The position numbers and the translations under genes are program-made. The notes under the pieces were generated by a model, which was not told where the DNA came from, made no database searches, and worked only from the letters and a program-made list of their open reading frames with translations. A stretch of 64,000 nucleotides of DNA from Sulfurimonas xiamenensis (GTDB lineage Bacteria; Campylobacterota; Campylobacteria; Campylobacterales; Sulfurimonadaceae), in assembly GCF_009258045.1 (NCBI RefSeq), contig NZ_CP041166.1, positions 1,488,001 to 1,552,000 of the forward strand. The letters are read 5' to 3'. This document shows positions 23,523 to 33,596 of this stretch, piece after piece; position 1 is the first letter of the stretch; every line of letters starts with the position of its first letter.

Positions 23523-24667
23523 AGAAGAAAGAGATATTTATATTTTTTCTGCTTTTTATTTTAAGTATAGCACTGCTGTATGTTTACAACTATACAAAAA
23601 AAACAAGTACAAGTATTTTTGAAAATATACAAAAACATGATATTGAGCATATCTCTTCTATCCTTAAAAATATAGAGCATGATTTTTTAAAATCTCTAAA
23701 TATACAAAATTCAAAAGATATGCTTTTGGCTTTTAAAAATGAAAATAACAGAAAAAAATATGAAAATATGCTCTCCATGACAATATCGTCAAATATTAAA
23801 TATACCTATGTTTTATATAAAGACGAGATAGACAGATTTAGATTTATTTTAGATGCTTCAAAAACTGATAAAGCAAATTTTTATCAAAAATTTGATGTTG
23901 AAAAGCAGGAGTATATTGACGCATATAAAACAAAAAAGCCTCAAATCATAAAACAGAAAAATATGGAAAATCTTTATATTACCTATCTGCTTCCAATAGT
24001 TATAAATAACGAAGTCATAGCTCTGTTTAGTGTTGATATATCAACAGATCTTCAAAAATATCTATTAGAATCCATTGAGCCTCTGGAGAATTTTTTTATT
24101 GTTTTAATTTGGCTGATTCTACTCTTTATATTTATAACTCTAATGCAGCTTTTTTACTACTTTGCTACCAAAAAAAGAGTTTTTACCGATCCGCTCACAA
24201 ATACATTTAATAGAAATTATCTTCAAGAGCTGCCAAATGTTATCAATCTAAATAACTACAGCGTCGCTATGATTGATCTTGATAAATTCAAAGTCATCAA
24301 TGACACTTATGGGCACGATGCCGGAGACTATGTTCTTGTTCAAGCAAGTGAAATATTTAAAACATCCATTCGCGCGAGTGATATACTTATTAGATACGGA
24401 GGGGAAGAGTTTTTACTCTTTATTCATACTAGAAGCGGATCAGCTTTACATATTTGTGAGAGAATCAAAGAGAATATAAATTCAAAAAAATATTTTTATA
24501 ACAACCATACGATTAATCTTAGTGTTTCTATTGGTTTGCACAATCACCCGGCTTTAGAGAAAAATCTGCATGAAGTTATTAAAAAAGCAGATAATATGCT
24601 CTATCTTGCAAAGCAAAACGGGCGAAATCGCATAGAAGTTTATAATGAAAAACTAAATTTTAAGTAA
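23516..24667 (+). CDS. membrane-bound diguanylate cyclase (GGDEF)
   Basis: The 383-residue protein has an N-terminal membrane helix, a periplasmic sensory region of Cache type (residues ~30-180), a second membrane helix (FFIVLIWLILLFIFITLMQLFYYF) and a GGDEF domain. The active-site signature is RYGGEEF, and the product-inhibition I-site RASD lies five residues upstream, so synthesis of c-di-GMP with feedback is expected. It overlaps the upstream small periplasmic protein gene by 7 bp. The receptor/periplasmic/cyclase order suggests signalling from the outer membrane to c-di-GMP. Confidence 0.9.
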   Translation: MVKKKEIFIFFLLFILSIALLYVYNYTKKTSTSIFENIQKHDIEHISSILKNIEHDFLKSLNIQNSKDMLLAFKNENNRKKYENMLSMTISSNIKYTYVLYKDEIDRFRFILDASKTDKANFYQKFDVEKQEYIDAYKTKKPQIIKQKNMENLYITYLLPIVINNEVIALFSVDISTDLQKYLLESIEPLENFFIVLIWLILLFIFITLMQLFYYFATKKRVFTDPLTNTFNRNYLQELPNVINLNNYSVAMIDLDKFKVINDTYGHDAGDYVLVQASEIFKTSIRASDILIRYGGEEFLLFIHTRSGSALHICERIKENINSKKYFYNNHTINLSVSIGLHNHPALEKNLHEVIKKADNMLYLAKQNGRNRIEVYNEKLNFK

Positions 24668-24679
24668 AAATAAAAATTC

Positions 24680-26701
24680 TTAAAATAATTTTTTAAATAG
24701 TTTATCAACTTCTTTCTCTATAGCTTTGTTAACCTTCTCTTCAATAACTTTTCCGGCTTCGGATTTCATAAGTTTTTCAAGGTCTATTGTTACTTTTGGA
24801 GAGTTTAAATCCCCTTTTATATCTCCGCTTATTACATTTTTCTTAGCCTGAAATGTTACATCAGTATCTATCTGTTTCGTTTTTGTGTTGAATTTTGTCT
24901 CTTGAGTTTTGATGGAGGCCTCTTTGGAGCGAAGGTCCATTGAAGCTAAAATATTCTCCTTTTCTATTTTTGCTTTTACATCACCGTTAAAGTGCTCTCT
25001 GTACATATCAAATTTCGTATACTGTTTTATAAGATCAAATGTTTGATTTTTTACAAATATTGCATTTGCAACCTGAGCGTTCATTACTCCTTTGCTTTGT
25101 GCTAAATTATAATCTATTTTAGCATTTAACGAAGCATCTGCAATCTCCGGATAAAAGAGCATATGAAGCAGTTTGATTGTTTTTACAGAGTTTAAGTCTG
25201 CGTGAAAATCATCATTATGCAGTTTTGCTTCCATATTTCCATCTGCAATATTTGAGTAGATTGTAAAATCCAAATCTTCTGTTTTTGAAATAGTGCCGTT
25301 TGCTACAATTTCACCTCTCATATGCTGATTTGTCAAAAAGAAGAGAGAGTCTAAATTTGGTATAGCAATCTTGTAATCACTCTTCAATGAAGCATCTTTG
25401 ATGTTAAATTTTGCACTCTTTACATCAAGATTTGCTATATTTGAATTAAAATCAACTTTTGTATCTGCAATATTACCGCTTAAATGAGTGGTTGTCACTA
25501 CATCATAGAGAGTTTTTGGCATAGGAGATGTAAAGGCATATGTTTTTGTGAGATACTTTGAATCTAATAAACCCTTTTTAATTGTTGTGATCACTTTTCC
25601 ATTTAAACTCTGCGCTTTTGCATCGCTAATATCAACATCCATAGAGAAGAGACCATCACTGTAGTGGGGCTGTTTTACCATGTAGAGAAGTTTTGCAATA
25701 TCAAGATTTACTACTTTTGCTCTTAGTGAGGCGGGGTTAAACTCTTTTAAAACAGCTTCAAATACCGTATCTGATGAAGCCAAATCGCTCACTCCCTCCA
25801 CAATCATCTTCTCTTTTGTCCCTTTTACACTTCCCTTGAGCTTAAAAGCACCTCTGACATCTGCCTTTGTTAAAGGCTTTAAAACCTCTAAATCCTCAAT
25901 ATTGAGCGAGTATTTCAAATCAGCTTTTAGAGGTTCTGGAACAATTAGTCCTGATGAGTTGATTTTAAAAAGGTTTGAGAGCAGTTCATATCTATAATCA
26001 ACATCATCACCTTTTAGTTTTGCATCAAGATTCATAGAGAATGAGGTTTGAGGAATCGTTACATTAAAATCACTTAACATATATTTTGGGTCAATTTTGC
26101 CGTTTTTTGTTTTTAGTACAACATCCCCATCCATCTTATGCAATCTTATATCTCTAAAATTTATATCCATATCTATATCTGCACTTGCATAAGGATTTTG
26201 AGCAGCCATATAAAGCAGAGATGCTAATTTGGCATCTTTTATATTTGCAATAATAGATGTAGGATTAAAATCAGTTAACTCTATATGATAAGATGTGTCA
26301 CTCTCGCCCACACTGCTCTTACCATCAATCTGCATAAAAGCAATATCACCTTTTGCACTGCCGTTTGTACTAAAATTGCCTCTAAGCTCAGTTCCTGCTA
26401 ATGGTTTTAGTGTCTCTAAATTTTTAAAATCCACATTGTAAAAAACAGTAAAAGCCTGAGAGAAGAGAGAGTATTCTCCCTCTGCCTTAATAATATTGCC
26501 TTTATTTAATTCTAAAATTACAGAAAAATCACTTATACTTAATGAAAATTCAGAAAGTCTGCTCTCTAGTTTTGTTTGTTCTTTTATCTTTTGCTCTAAA
26601 ATGGGCTTTAACACACCATTGCCTAATGATGTAAAAAGAACTATAAAAATAGCCAAAACCAGCGTTGCCAAAATTCCGCCAAACCAAACTAAATATTTCA
26701 T
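24680..26701 (-). CDS. AsmA-like large periplasmic protein
   Basis: The 673-residue protein has one N-terminal membrane helix (VWFGGILATLVLAIFIVLFTSL). It then has a long run of beta-rich repeats (DLKYSLNIEDLEVLKPLTKADVRG and similar, e.g. NLETLKPLAGTELRG), ending in VSGDIKGDLNSPKVTIDLEKLMKSEAGKV, the characteristic end of AsmA-type proteins. AsmA-like proteins are anchored in the inner membrane and are thought to carry lipids or help outer-membrane assembly. The gene stands alone, divergent from grpE. Confidence 0.7.
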   Translation of the reverse strand: MKYLVWFGGILATLVLAIFIVLFTSLGNGVLKPILEQKIKEQTKLESRLSEFSLSISDFSVILELNKGNIIKAEGEYSLFSQAFTVFYNVDFKNLETLKPLAGTELRGNFSTNGSAKGDIAFMQIDGKSSVGESDTSYHIELTDFNPTSIIANIKDAKLASLLYMAAQNPYASADIDMDINFRDIRLHKMDGDVVLKTKNGKIDPKYMLSDFNVTIPQTSFSMNLDAKLKGDDVDYRYELLSNLFKINSSGLIVPEPLKADLKYSLNIEDLEVLKPLTKADVRGAFKLKGSVKGTKEKMIVEGVSDLASSDTVFEAVLKEFNPASLRAKVVNLDIAKLLYMVKQPHYSDGLFSMDVDISDAKAQSLNGKVITTIKKGLLDSKYLTKTYAFTSPMPKTLYDVVTTTHLSGNIADTKVDFNSNIANLDVKSAKFNIKDASLKSDYKIAIPNLDSLFFLTNQHMRGEIVANGTISKTEDLDFTIYSNIADGNMEAKLHNDDFHADLNSVKTIKLLHMLFYPEIADASLNAKIDYNLAQSKGVMNAQVANAIFVKNQTFDLIKQYTKFDMYREHFNGDVKAKIEKENILASMDLRSKEASIKTQETKFNTKTKQIDTDVTFQAKKNVISGDIKGDLNSPKVTIDLEKLMKSEAGKVIEEKVNKAIEKEVDKLFKKLF

Positions 26702-26819
26702 AACATCTCCAATTCATATATATAATATATAATGATACAATAGAAACTATTTTTTTAGCAAATAAAATAGTTGATAGCAATAGACTAAACTTTATTAAGT
26801 AAAAAAAATCAACTTTTAC

Positions 26820-26848
26820 TTGACATTATTACACTCAATATGTATAAT
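26820..26848 (+). promoter_or_regulatory. consensus sigma-70 promoter of grpE-dnaK
   Basis: TTGACA and TATAAT are separated by exactly 17 bp, a perfect vegetative promoter 37 bp before the grpE start. TGACAT and ATGTCA halves flank it as an imperfect inverted repeat (26821 to about 26855), a possible operator. No CIRCE element is seen. Confidence 0.8.
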
Positions 26849-26885
26849 GATGTCATCTTTTTAGAAAAGGAGCAATTTAACAACT

Positions 26886-27479
26886 ATGCCAAAAGAAAAT
26901 AATGAAGAGATTGAAAATGAATCTCTTGAAAATATCGAGCTAGATAAAACAACTCTTGAAAAAGAGGCAGAAGAGAAGGCTGAAGCGGAAGCAAAAGCTG
27001 AAGCAGATGAAAAATCTGTTGAAAATGAAATTAATCTTTTACAAGAGGAGATAGCTTCTCTAAAAGATAAATATGCTCGTGTACATGCTGATTTTGATAA
27101 TATCAAAAAAAGATTAGAGAGAGAGAAATATACAGCGGTAGAATATTCAAACGAAAAATTTGCCAAAGACATGATTCCAGTTATGGACGCACTTCAAATG
27201 GCACTCTCCTCTACGGAAAATGTAACTGATCCGACAGAGCATTTAGAAAAATTAAAAGAGGGCATTGAACTTACACTCAAACAATTTACAACCTCTTTGC
27301 AAAAACATGGTGTAACAATGGTTTCACATGATGAGCCGTTTGATCCAAATATTCACAACGCCATTCAAAGCGTAGATAGCGACACGGTAGAGAGCGGTCA
27401 AATCGTTCAGACATTTCAAACCGGTTATAGATATAAAGATAGACCATTAAGGGAAGCAATGGTGGTAGTCGCCAACTAA
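26886..27479 (+). CDS. grpE: nucleotide exchange factor GrpE
   Basis: GrpE releases ADP from DnaK. The 197-residue protein has an acidic, Ala/Glu-rich N-terminal coiled coil and the C-terminal signature (DMIPVMDALQMAL, VTMVSHDEPFDPNIHNAIQ, GYRYKDRPLREAMVVVAN). An AAAAGGAG site precedes the ATG. dnaK follows after 99 bp. No hrcA precedes it, unlike the hrcA-grpE-dnaK order common in Campylobacter and Helicobacter. Confidence 0.97.
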   Translation: MPKENNEEIENESLENIELDKTTLEKEAEEKAEAEAKAEADEKSVENEINLLQEEIASLKDKYARVHADFDNIKKRLEREKYTAVEYSNEKFAKDMIPVMDALQMALSSTENVTDPTEHLEKLKEGIELTLKQFTTSLQKHGVTMVSHDEPFDPNIHNAIQSVDSDTVESGQIVQTFQTGYRYKDRPLREAMVVVAN

Positions 27480-27483
27480 TAGT

Positions 27484-27531
27484 GCTACTTAAGTAGCAAA
27501 CGAAAAAAGAGTATGGCGATATAATTTCGCC
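27484..27531 (+). promoter_or_regulatory. two hairpins between grpE and dnaK
   Basis: A perfect 14-bp palindrome GCTACTTAAGTAGC (27484-27497) is followed by a stem GGCGA / TCGCC whose loop contains TATAAT (27515-27531). They may set the grpE:dnaK ratio by processing, partial termination or an extra dnaK promoter. Confidence 0.4.
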
Positions 27532-27578
27532 TGATAAAACAAATTTTTACAAATTAAACAAACAAAGGAAACAAAATT

Positions 27579-29465
27579 ATGTCAAAAGTTATAGGTATAG
27601 ATTTAGGAACAACAAATTCATGTGTAGCAGTTTATGAGGGCGGCGAAGCAAAGATCATCCCAAATAAAGAAGGGAAAAACACAACTCCTTCGGTTGTTGC
27701 ATTTACAGACAAAGGTGAGGTTTTAGTAGGAGATCCTGCAAAAAGACAGGCGATTACAAATCCAAACAAAACTATCTCTTCTATTAAGAGAATCATGGGT
27801 CTTATGATGAGTGAAGAGAATGCTAAAGCGGCTCACGACAAAGTAACTTACAATATTGTAGACAAAGACGGTATGGCGGCAGTTGATGTTGCAGGAAAGA
27901 TCTACACTCCTCAAGAGATCTCTGCAAAAATTCTTAGCAAATTAAAAGAGGATGCAGAGGCTTATTTAGGCTCAACTGTAACAGACGCAGTTATCACGGT
28001 TCCTGCTTACTTTAACGATGCGCAGAGAAAAGCAACAAAAGATGCAGGAACTATCGCAGGACTTAATGTACTTCGTATCATAAATGAGCCAACAGCTTCT
28101 GCGCTTGCATACGGACTTGAGAGCAAAAGCGATGAAAATGTACTTGTTTACGACCTTGGGGGCGGAACATTTGATGTTACTGTTCTAGAGATCAGTGATG
28201 GTACTTTTGAGGTTCTATCAACTGATGGTAACGCATTTTTAGGAGGAGACGACTTTGACAACAAAATTGTTGACTACCTAAACAGCGAATTCAAAAATAC
28301 ACACGGCATTGATCTCAAAAATGACAAAATGGCGCTACAGCGTCTAAAAGATGCAGCTGAAAATGCTAAAAAGGAGCTCTCAAGCTCAACTGAAACAGAG
28401 ATCAATCTGCCATTTATCACTATGACAGAAGCGGGACCTCAACACCTTGTAACAAAACTTACTCGTGCAAAATTCGAGAGTATGATCGAGAAGCTTGTTG
28501 AAGAGACTATCAGCCATATTAAAACTGCTATGAAAGATGCTGACCTAAACAACAGTGACATTAAAGAGATTATAATGGTTGGTGGTTCAACGCGTGTTCC
28601 ATTGGCTCAAAAAATGGTATCTGATTTCTTCGGCGGCAAAAAACTCAACAAAGGTGTAAACCCTGATGAAGTTGTTGCAGCAGGTGCAGCTATCCAAGGC
28701 GGTGTTTTAAGAGGAGATGTTAAAGATGTACTTCTTCTAGATGTTACTCCACTATCTCTTGGAATAGAGACTCTAGGCGGTGTTGCAACTAAGATTATTG
28801 AAAAAGGTACTACGATACCTGTTAAAAAATCTCAGATCTTCTCAACTGCTGAAGACAACCAGCCTGCTGTTAGTATCTCAGTTGTTCAAGGTGAGAGAGA
28901 GTTTGCAAAAGACAACAAATCTTTAGGTCTTTTTGAACTCGGAGATATTCCTGCAGCTCCAAGAGGCGTGCCTCAGATCGAGGTTACTTTTGACATTGAT
29001 GCAAACGGTATTTTAACTGTTAGCTCAACAGACAAAGGTACAGGTAAATCTCAATCAATCACTATCAGCGGAAGCTCAGGACTAAGCGAAGAAGAGATCA
29101 ACAAAATGGTTCAAGATGCAGAAGCTCATAAAGCTGAAGATACAAAAAGAAAAGAGCTTGTTGAGCTTAAAAACCAAGCGGATGCGCTTATTGCTCAAAC
29201 TGAAAAATCTCTTGGCGAAATGGGCGATAAGATCGAAGCTGAGGAGAAAGCAAAAATAGAGAGCGCTATAGCTGAGCTTAAAGAGACTCTAAAAGATGAG
29301 AGTGCTACAAAAGAGCAGATCGAAGCAAAAGTAAAAACTCTAACTGAAGCAAGTCATAAAATGGCTGAGCAGATGTACAAAAAAGAGCAAGGCGGTGAAG
29401 CGGAAGCTGCTGATACTAAAAAGAAAAAAGATGACGAAGATGTTATCGACGCTGAAATAGAGTAA
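27579..29465 (+). CDS. dnaK: chaperone DnaK (Hsp70)
   Basis: The protein folds and protects proteins in the cytoplasm with GrpE and DnaJ. The 628-residue length is normal. The ATPase domain shows [27 protein letters not shown] and [12 protein letters not shown]; the substrate-binding domain shows [14 protein letters not shown]; the C-terminal tail is acidic ([14 protein letters not shown]). AAAGGAAAC precedes the ATG. dnaJ is not adjacent. Confidence 0.98.
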   Translation: MSKVIGIDLGTTNSCVAVYEGGEAKIIPNKEGKNTTPSVVAFTDKGEVLVGDPAKRQAITNPNKTISSIKRIMGLMMSEENAKAAHDKVTYNIVDKDGMAAVDVAGKIYTPQEISAKILSKLKEDAEAYLGSTVTDAVITVPAYFNDAQRKATKDAGTIAGLNVLRIINEPTASALAYGLESKSDENVLVYDLGGGTFDVTVLEISDGTFEVLSTDGNAFLGGDDFDNKIVDYLNSEFKNTHGIDLKNDKMALQRLKDAAENAKKELSSSTETEINLPFITMTEAGPQHLVTKLTRAKFESMIEKLVEETISHIKTAMKDADLNNSDIKEIIMVGGSTRVPLAQKMVSDFFGGKKLNKGVNPDEVVAAGAAIQGGVLRGDVKDVLLLDVTPLSLGIETLGGVATKIIEKGTTIPVKKSQIFSTAEDNQPAVSISVVQGEREFAKDNKSLGLFELGDIPAAPRGVPQIEVTFDIDANGILTVSSTDKGTGKSQSITISGSSGLSEEEINKMVQDAEAHKAEDTKRKELVELKNQADALIAQTEKSLGEMGDKIEAEEKAKIESAIAELKETLKDESATKEQIEAKVKTLTEASHKMAEQMYKKEQGGEAEAADTKKKKDDEDVIDAEIE

Positions 29466-29483
29466 AAACTATTTCTAAAATAC

Positions 29484-29508
29484 CAGTCAGAGCATTGAGC
29501 TCTGACTG
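29484..29508. terminator. terminator between convergent dnaK and folP
   Basis: A perfect 10-bp stem (CAGTCAGAGC / GCTCTGACTG) with a 5-base loop lies 19 bp after dnaK. The T-tract is weak, but position and stem strength suggest it serves both convergent genes. Confidence 0.6.
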
Positions 29509-29540
29509 ATTCTACACTGCATAAACTATAAAAATCCTTA

Positions 29541-30683
29541 TCAAATATCTTCTAAAGCTTTTTGGACTCTTAATGCTTGCACATGTTCTTTTACATCATG
29601 CACACGAATAATAGAAGCTCCGTTTTTAGCCGCTTCTAAATGTAAAACTAAAGTTCCTGATAATCTCTCTTTTGGTAGAGATGGGGATATTTTATCTATC
29701 ATAGATTTTCTTGAAGCACCAACAAGAAGCGGTTTTTTTAGAGTTAAAAAATGCTCTTGATGTTTTATCAGCATTAGATTATGTTCTAGCGTTTTTCCAA
29801 ATCCAATTCCAACATCCAAAACCATATCTTTAACACCGAATGATTCAGCTTTAGCGACTCTTTGTTCAAAAAAAGAGTATATATCGCCTAAAACATTTTT
29901 ATATTCAGGACTTTGCTGCATTGTAAACGGATCTTTTTGCATATGCATAATTAGGGCAGTTGCATTATATGCGCTGCAAAGTTTACAAACTTCATCATTT
30001 GCCAATCCCGTAATATCATTTACTATTTTAAACCCGCTCTCAAGAGCGTAAGAGACAACTGAAGGCTCGTAGCTGTCGATACTAAATTTTACCTTTTCAT
30101 ATAACTTCTCTTTTTTTATCATATCAAATATCGGTTTTACTCTTCTTAGCTCCTCTTTGGCACCGACATATATGGTGTTAGGAGCAGAAGAAACTCCACC
30201 AATATCAATAATATCAGCGCCCTCTTCTGCCATTTTCTCTATCGCTTTTATCGCATCTCTTTCTTTAATTCTTGAGTCTGAAAAAAAGCTGTCATCGTTT
30301 GCATTAAGAATACCCATAACTTCTACGCGTGAAGTTTTTTTAACTTTTAAAATATCTTGAAGTTTCTTAGCCAGCTCTTTTAAACCAAATGGTTGAGCCA
30401 GCTCTTTTTTACTAAGCAGCTGCAACTGTTTTGTTGTTGCAATCAACATACAATCAACATGCGAAATTTTTGCCACAACAGTTCCGCGAGGCACCGCTAA
30501 ATCAGCTCCTATGCTAAGAGCATCCTGTTTTAGAATATTTGCTCCGCCTACATGTAACTCTCTTATATAGACAATATGAAGCGCCGCTTTTGATGCAAGT
30601 ATTTTAATCCCGCCGCTGTCAACTCCCAACTCTTTTAGATATTTTTTTATATTTATACTATTTGATAAAAGTTCAACTTGCAT
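29541..30683 (-). CDS. folP: dihydropteroate synthase
   Basis: The enzyme joins p-aminobenzoate to the pterin pyrophosphate in folate synthesis. The C-terminal ~265 residues carry the signatures EVMGILNANDDSFF, DIIDIGGVSSAPN and a final RVHDVKEHVQALRV. The first ~115 residues are an extra domain typical of the longer Campylobacterota enzymes (total 380 residues against about 280 elsewhere). Its start overlaps the holB end by 11 bp. Confidence 0.92.
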   Translation of the reverse strand: MQVELLSNSINIKKYLKELGVDSGGIKILASKAALHIVYIRELHVGGANILKQDALSIGADLAVPRGTVVAKISHVDCMLIATTKQLQLLSKKELAQPFGLKELAKKLQDILKVKKTSRVEVMGILNANDDSFFSDSRIKERDAIKAIEKMAEEGADIIDIGGVSSAPNTIYVGAKEELRRVKPIFDMIKKEKLYEKVKFSIDSYEPSVVSYALESGFKIVNDITGLANDEVCKLCSAYNATALIMHMQKDPFTMQQSPEYKNVLGDIYSFFEQRVAKAESFGVKDMVLDVGIGFGKTLEHNLMLIKHQEHFLTLKKPLLVGASRKSMIDKISPSLPKERLSGTLVLHLEAAKNGASIIRVHDVKEHVQALRVQKALEDI

Positions 30684-31299
30684 TTTTTTCTCCTGTAAAA
30701 CTCATAAGAATCATCGCCAACACACTTTGCGGTCTTGCGTTTAACTCTAAAAGTCTATAAGCTTTATCAAAATTTTGAAGAGCCGAAGCGCTTAAAATAA
30801 GTTTTTCTACAACAGTTGCTTTGTAGTAGATTGCTTCAACAAGACTTTTTGCTTCATTTTTTTTCACTCTTGCATTTGCTTTTAAAAATTCAAAAACTTC
30901 TGCATAATCTATTCTGGAGAGATTAAGATTAATCTCTTGAATCATATGCGTTTTTTCACCTTTTACTATAGGCATTCTTGAGCGGACTGTAGGAAGCAAA
31001 TTTGATTTTGTGGGAGAAATAATTATAAATTTTATATTTTTAGGAGGCTCTTCTAAAACTTTTAGAAGTGAGTTTTGAGATACTTTATTAAAGTTATTTG
31101 CACCTAAAATAATATATTTTGTTTGAGATTCGCTGATATAAGATTCTGCTATTACCGCTTTTGCATGTTCAATTTTAAATTCATCCTCTATAAAACCTGC
31201 AACTCTATTAGGTTTTAACTCCTCCTTAAGTCTTTCAAACTCTTTTTCTATGTTAGTGGAGATAAGTATATAGCCCTTTTGAGATTTATGAACTGACAT
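30673..31299 (-). CDS. holB: DNA polymerase III delta' subunit (short form)
   Basis: The start at 31299 (MSVHKSQKG) overlaps hobA by 14 bp and is preferred to the further upstream in-frame ATG inside hobA. The 208-residue protein lacks a P-loop but shows the clamp-loader segment SLLKVLEEPPKNIKFIIISPTKSNLLPTVRSRM. A short ATP-independent delta' is usual in Campylobacterota. It sits in the rppH-lysC-hobA-holB-folP operon. Confidence 0.88.
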   Translation of the reverse strand: MSVHKSQKGYILISTNIEKEFERLKEELKPNRVAGFIEDEFKIEHAKAVIAESYISESQTKYIILGANNFNKVSQNSLLKVLEEPPKNIKFIIISPTKSNLLPTVRSRMPIVKGEKTHMIQEINLNLSRIDYAEVFEFLKANARVKKNEAKSLVEAIYYKATVVEKLILSASALQNFDKAYRLLELNARPQSVLAMILMSFTGEKNAS

Positions 31300-31834
31300 C
31301 AACTTCCCCGAACATCGCTGCATTAAGAGAAGCATTAAAAAGACGATAAAGCTGAAGAAGTTTTATATCTAATAGCTTGTCATAAGATTTAAGATGAAAT
31401 GCGTTGAGATACTCCTCATCAAAAATCCAAAAATAACTTGTATCTTTTCTCTTTGCAAGGTCTGCTCTTTTATCCTCTCCCTTGCCTATATACCAAAAGA
31501 AATAGTCCTCTTTATGCGCCAAAGATATCATATCTTCAACTACATCAAGCATCTCTCCACCATTTACACTGTTATAATGCTTATATAAACTATCTATGCT
31601 GATAATAGGAAGCAGTGGGCGGTCTAGCTGTGAAGAGTTTAAAAAATCAAGAATATATGTCTCAAGCCATTTTCTTTTTTCATCTGTAATAAGAATAATT
31701 GTTTTACCGCTTAATATCTGCTCAAGCGCCTGTGAAGTTGTAGTGGTCCAGTCAAATCTCTGCTCTTCTAGCCAACTAAAACAGCCACCCTCTTCTCTGA
31801 TTGCATCCAAACTCCACTGCGCAAAATCCTGCAT
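31286..31834 (-). CDS. hobA: DnaA initiator-associating protein HobA
   Basis: HobA stimulates assembly of DnaA at oriC and is the Campylobacterota counterpart of DiaA. The 182-residue protein begins MQDFAQWSLDAIREEG and has the conserved FFWYIGKGEDKRADLA and FWIFDEEYLNAFHL. It sits between lysC and holB, exactly as in Helicobacter pylori. Confidence 0.93.
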   Translation of the reverse strand: MQDFAQWSLDAIREEGGCFSWLEEQRFDWTTTTSQALEQILSGKTIILITDEKRKWLETYILDFLNSSQLDRPLLPIISIDSLYKHYNSVNGGEMLDVVEDMISLAHKEDYFFWYIGKGEDKRADLAKRKDTSYFWIFDEEYLNAFHLKSYDKLLDIKLLQLYRLFNASLNAAMFGEVDVSS

Positions 31835-31913
31835 ATCTTTTATTTCTCTTCTATAATATTAAAAAAGTATTTATTTATTAAAGTTGCAAAATATAAAGAA
31901 GTATCAATTTTCA

Positions 31914-33125
31914 TTATTTATCTAACTCATAAGCATTATGAAGAGCTCTAACTGCAAGCTCTGCATATTTTTCATCTATTACCATTGAAATTTTTATTTC
32001 TGATGTAGAGATCATACCGATATTGATATTCTCTTTTGCCATTGTCGAGAACGCTTTTGCTGCAACACCGGTGTGAGATTTCATACCTACGCCTACTATT
32101 GAAACTTTGCAAATGTTTTCATCATAAGAGACCTCATCAACCTCTGCATCTTTGACAAATGTATCAACAACAACTTTAGCATCATTTAAATCACCTACAG
32201 GTACTGTAAAATCTATATTTGCTCTGCCGTCATGACCCACATTTTGAACTATCATATCAATATTTACACTATTGTTTGAAAGTTTTGTAAAGATATCCGA
32301 AGCAATTCCCGGTCTGTCTTTTACGCCTATTAACGATACACGCGCTTGGTTTTTATCCAGTGCAATTCCGCTTACTAACGGTTTTTCCATAATATTTTCT
32401 TCCTTCGTAATTAATGTTCCCTCTTCATCTGAAAAGCTTGTTCTTGTTACTAAATTGACATTTAATTTTTTTGCCAGCTCCACTGAGCGGTTTTGAAGTA
32501 CTTTTGCACCCAAAGAGGCAAGCTCAAGCATCTCATCATATGAAATTTTTTCAAGTTTTTTCGCTTTTGGCTCAATACGAGGGTCAGTCGTGAAAATTCC
32601 GCTGACATCTGTGTAAATCTCACACAAATCTGCTTTGAGCGCTCCCGCGATTGCAACAGCGGAGAGGTCACTTCCTCCGCGTCCGAGCGTTGTTACATTT
32701 CCATCTTGCGATATACCCTGAAAACCTGCTACTACTACAATTTTTCCCTCTTTTATAGCATTATGCATAACAACTGGGTTAATCTCTTCAATACGCGCTT
32801 TTGTATGAATATTATCCGTAACAATTCCAGCTTTTCTGCCTGTCATTGATATTGCAGGGAATCCCATCTCGCTTAGCGCAATTGCTAAAAGAGCAGCAGT
32901 TACTCTCTCACCTGAACTTAGCAGCATATCCATCTCTACTCTTGCAGGATTTTTTGAAAAATGCTCCGCATATCCTATAAGTTTATTGGTCTCCCCACTC
33001 ATAGCCGAAACCACTACGACTATGTCATGACCGGCTTTTTTGGTAGCGCTTACACGATTTGCCACATTTTGAATACGATCCAAATCACCAACGCTTGTTC
33101 CGCCAAATTTTTGAACTATCAACAT
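31914..33125 (-). CDS. lysC: aspartate kinase
   Basis: The enzyme catalyses the first step of the lysine, threonine and methionine pathway. The 403-residue protein has the kinase signature VQKFGGTSVGDLDRI, the loop FQGISQDGNVTTLGRGGSDLSAV and two C-terminal ACT domains (from about residue 265) for feedback control. Its ATG adjoins the rppH stop, so they are cotranscribed. Confidence 0.96.
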   Translation of the reverse strand: MLIVQKFGGTSVGDLDRIQNVANRVSATKKAGHDIVVVVSAMSGETNKLIGYAEHFSKNPARVEMDMLLSSGERVTAALLAIALSEMGFPAISMTGRKAGIVTDNIHTKARIEEINPVVMHNAIKEGKIVVVAGFQGISQDGNVTTLGRGGSDLSAVAIAGALKADLCEIYTDVSGIFTTDPRIEPKAKKLEKISYDEMLELASLGAKVLQNRSVELAKKLNVNLVTRTSFSDEEGTLITKEENIMEKPLVSGIALDKNQARVSLIGVKDRPGIASDIFTKLSNNSVNIDMIVQNVGHDGRANIDFTVPVGDLNDAKVVVDTFVKDAEVDEVSYDENICKVSIVGVGMKSHTGVAAKAFSTMAKENINIGMISTSEIKISMVIDEKYAELAVRALHNAYELDK

Positions 33126-33596
33126 CTACAATAATCCTTCATCTTTGAAATAATTTATCACACTCTCATATACATCTTTTTTAAAACTTGCACTTAAAGT
33201 TAGAGCCTCATCAGCCGTTACAAATTTATAATCAGAAAACTCAGGCTCTTTTGTATCAATATTGATTTTAGCGTTTTTGTGGAGTTTTACTAAAAAATAC
33301 CTTTGTTTCTGCCCTATAAAAGGTTTCATATTTTGTGCTATTTTTAAAGGAAAATCATAAGATACCCACTCAGGATATTCAGCAATCACCTCAACTCTAT
33401 TTGTACCTATCTCTTCTTCTAGTTCACGAAAAAGAGCTTCTATGACCTCTTCTCCTTCATCTATTCCGCCTTGAGGAAATTGCCACACATCCCTTAAATC
33501 ATTTCTCTGCGCCAAAAATATCTCTTTTTTTTGCGGATAAGTGTCGGACACAATAATCATTGCGACATTAGGTCGATATAAATCTTTTTTACTCAT
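33126..33596 (-). CDS. rppH: RNA pyrophosphohydrolase (Nudix)
   Basis: The likely start is ATG 33596 (MSKKDLYRPNV); the longer frame to 33656 adds an atypical hydrophobic stretch. The 156-residue protein has the Nudix box GGIDEGEEVIEALFRELEEEIG and WQFPQGGI, the RppH pattern. RppH removes pyrophosphate from mRNA 5' ends to start decay. It is the first gene of the leftward operon. Confidence 0.93.
   Translation of the reverse strand: MSKKDLYRPNVAMIIVSDTYPQKKEIFLAQRNDLRDVWQFPQGGIDEGEEVIEALFRELEEEIGTNRVEVIAEYPEWVSYDFPLKIAQNMKPFIGQKQRYFLVKLHKNAKINIDTKEPEFSDYKFVTADEALTLSASFKKDVYESVINYFKDEGLL

Noticed and set aside
26820-26885. CIRCE element for HrcA
   Set aside because: The sequence ACACTC is present but the nine-base arms TTAGCACTC/GAGTGCTAA are not.
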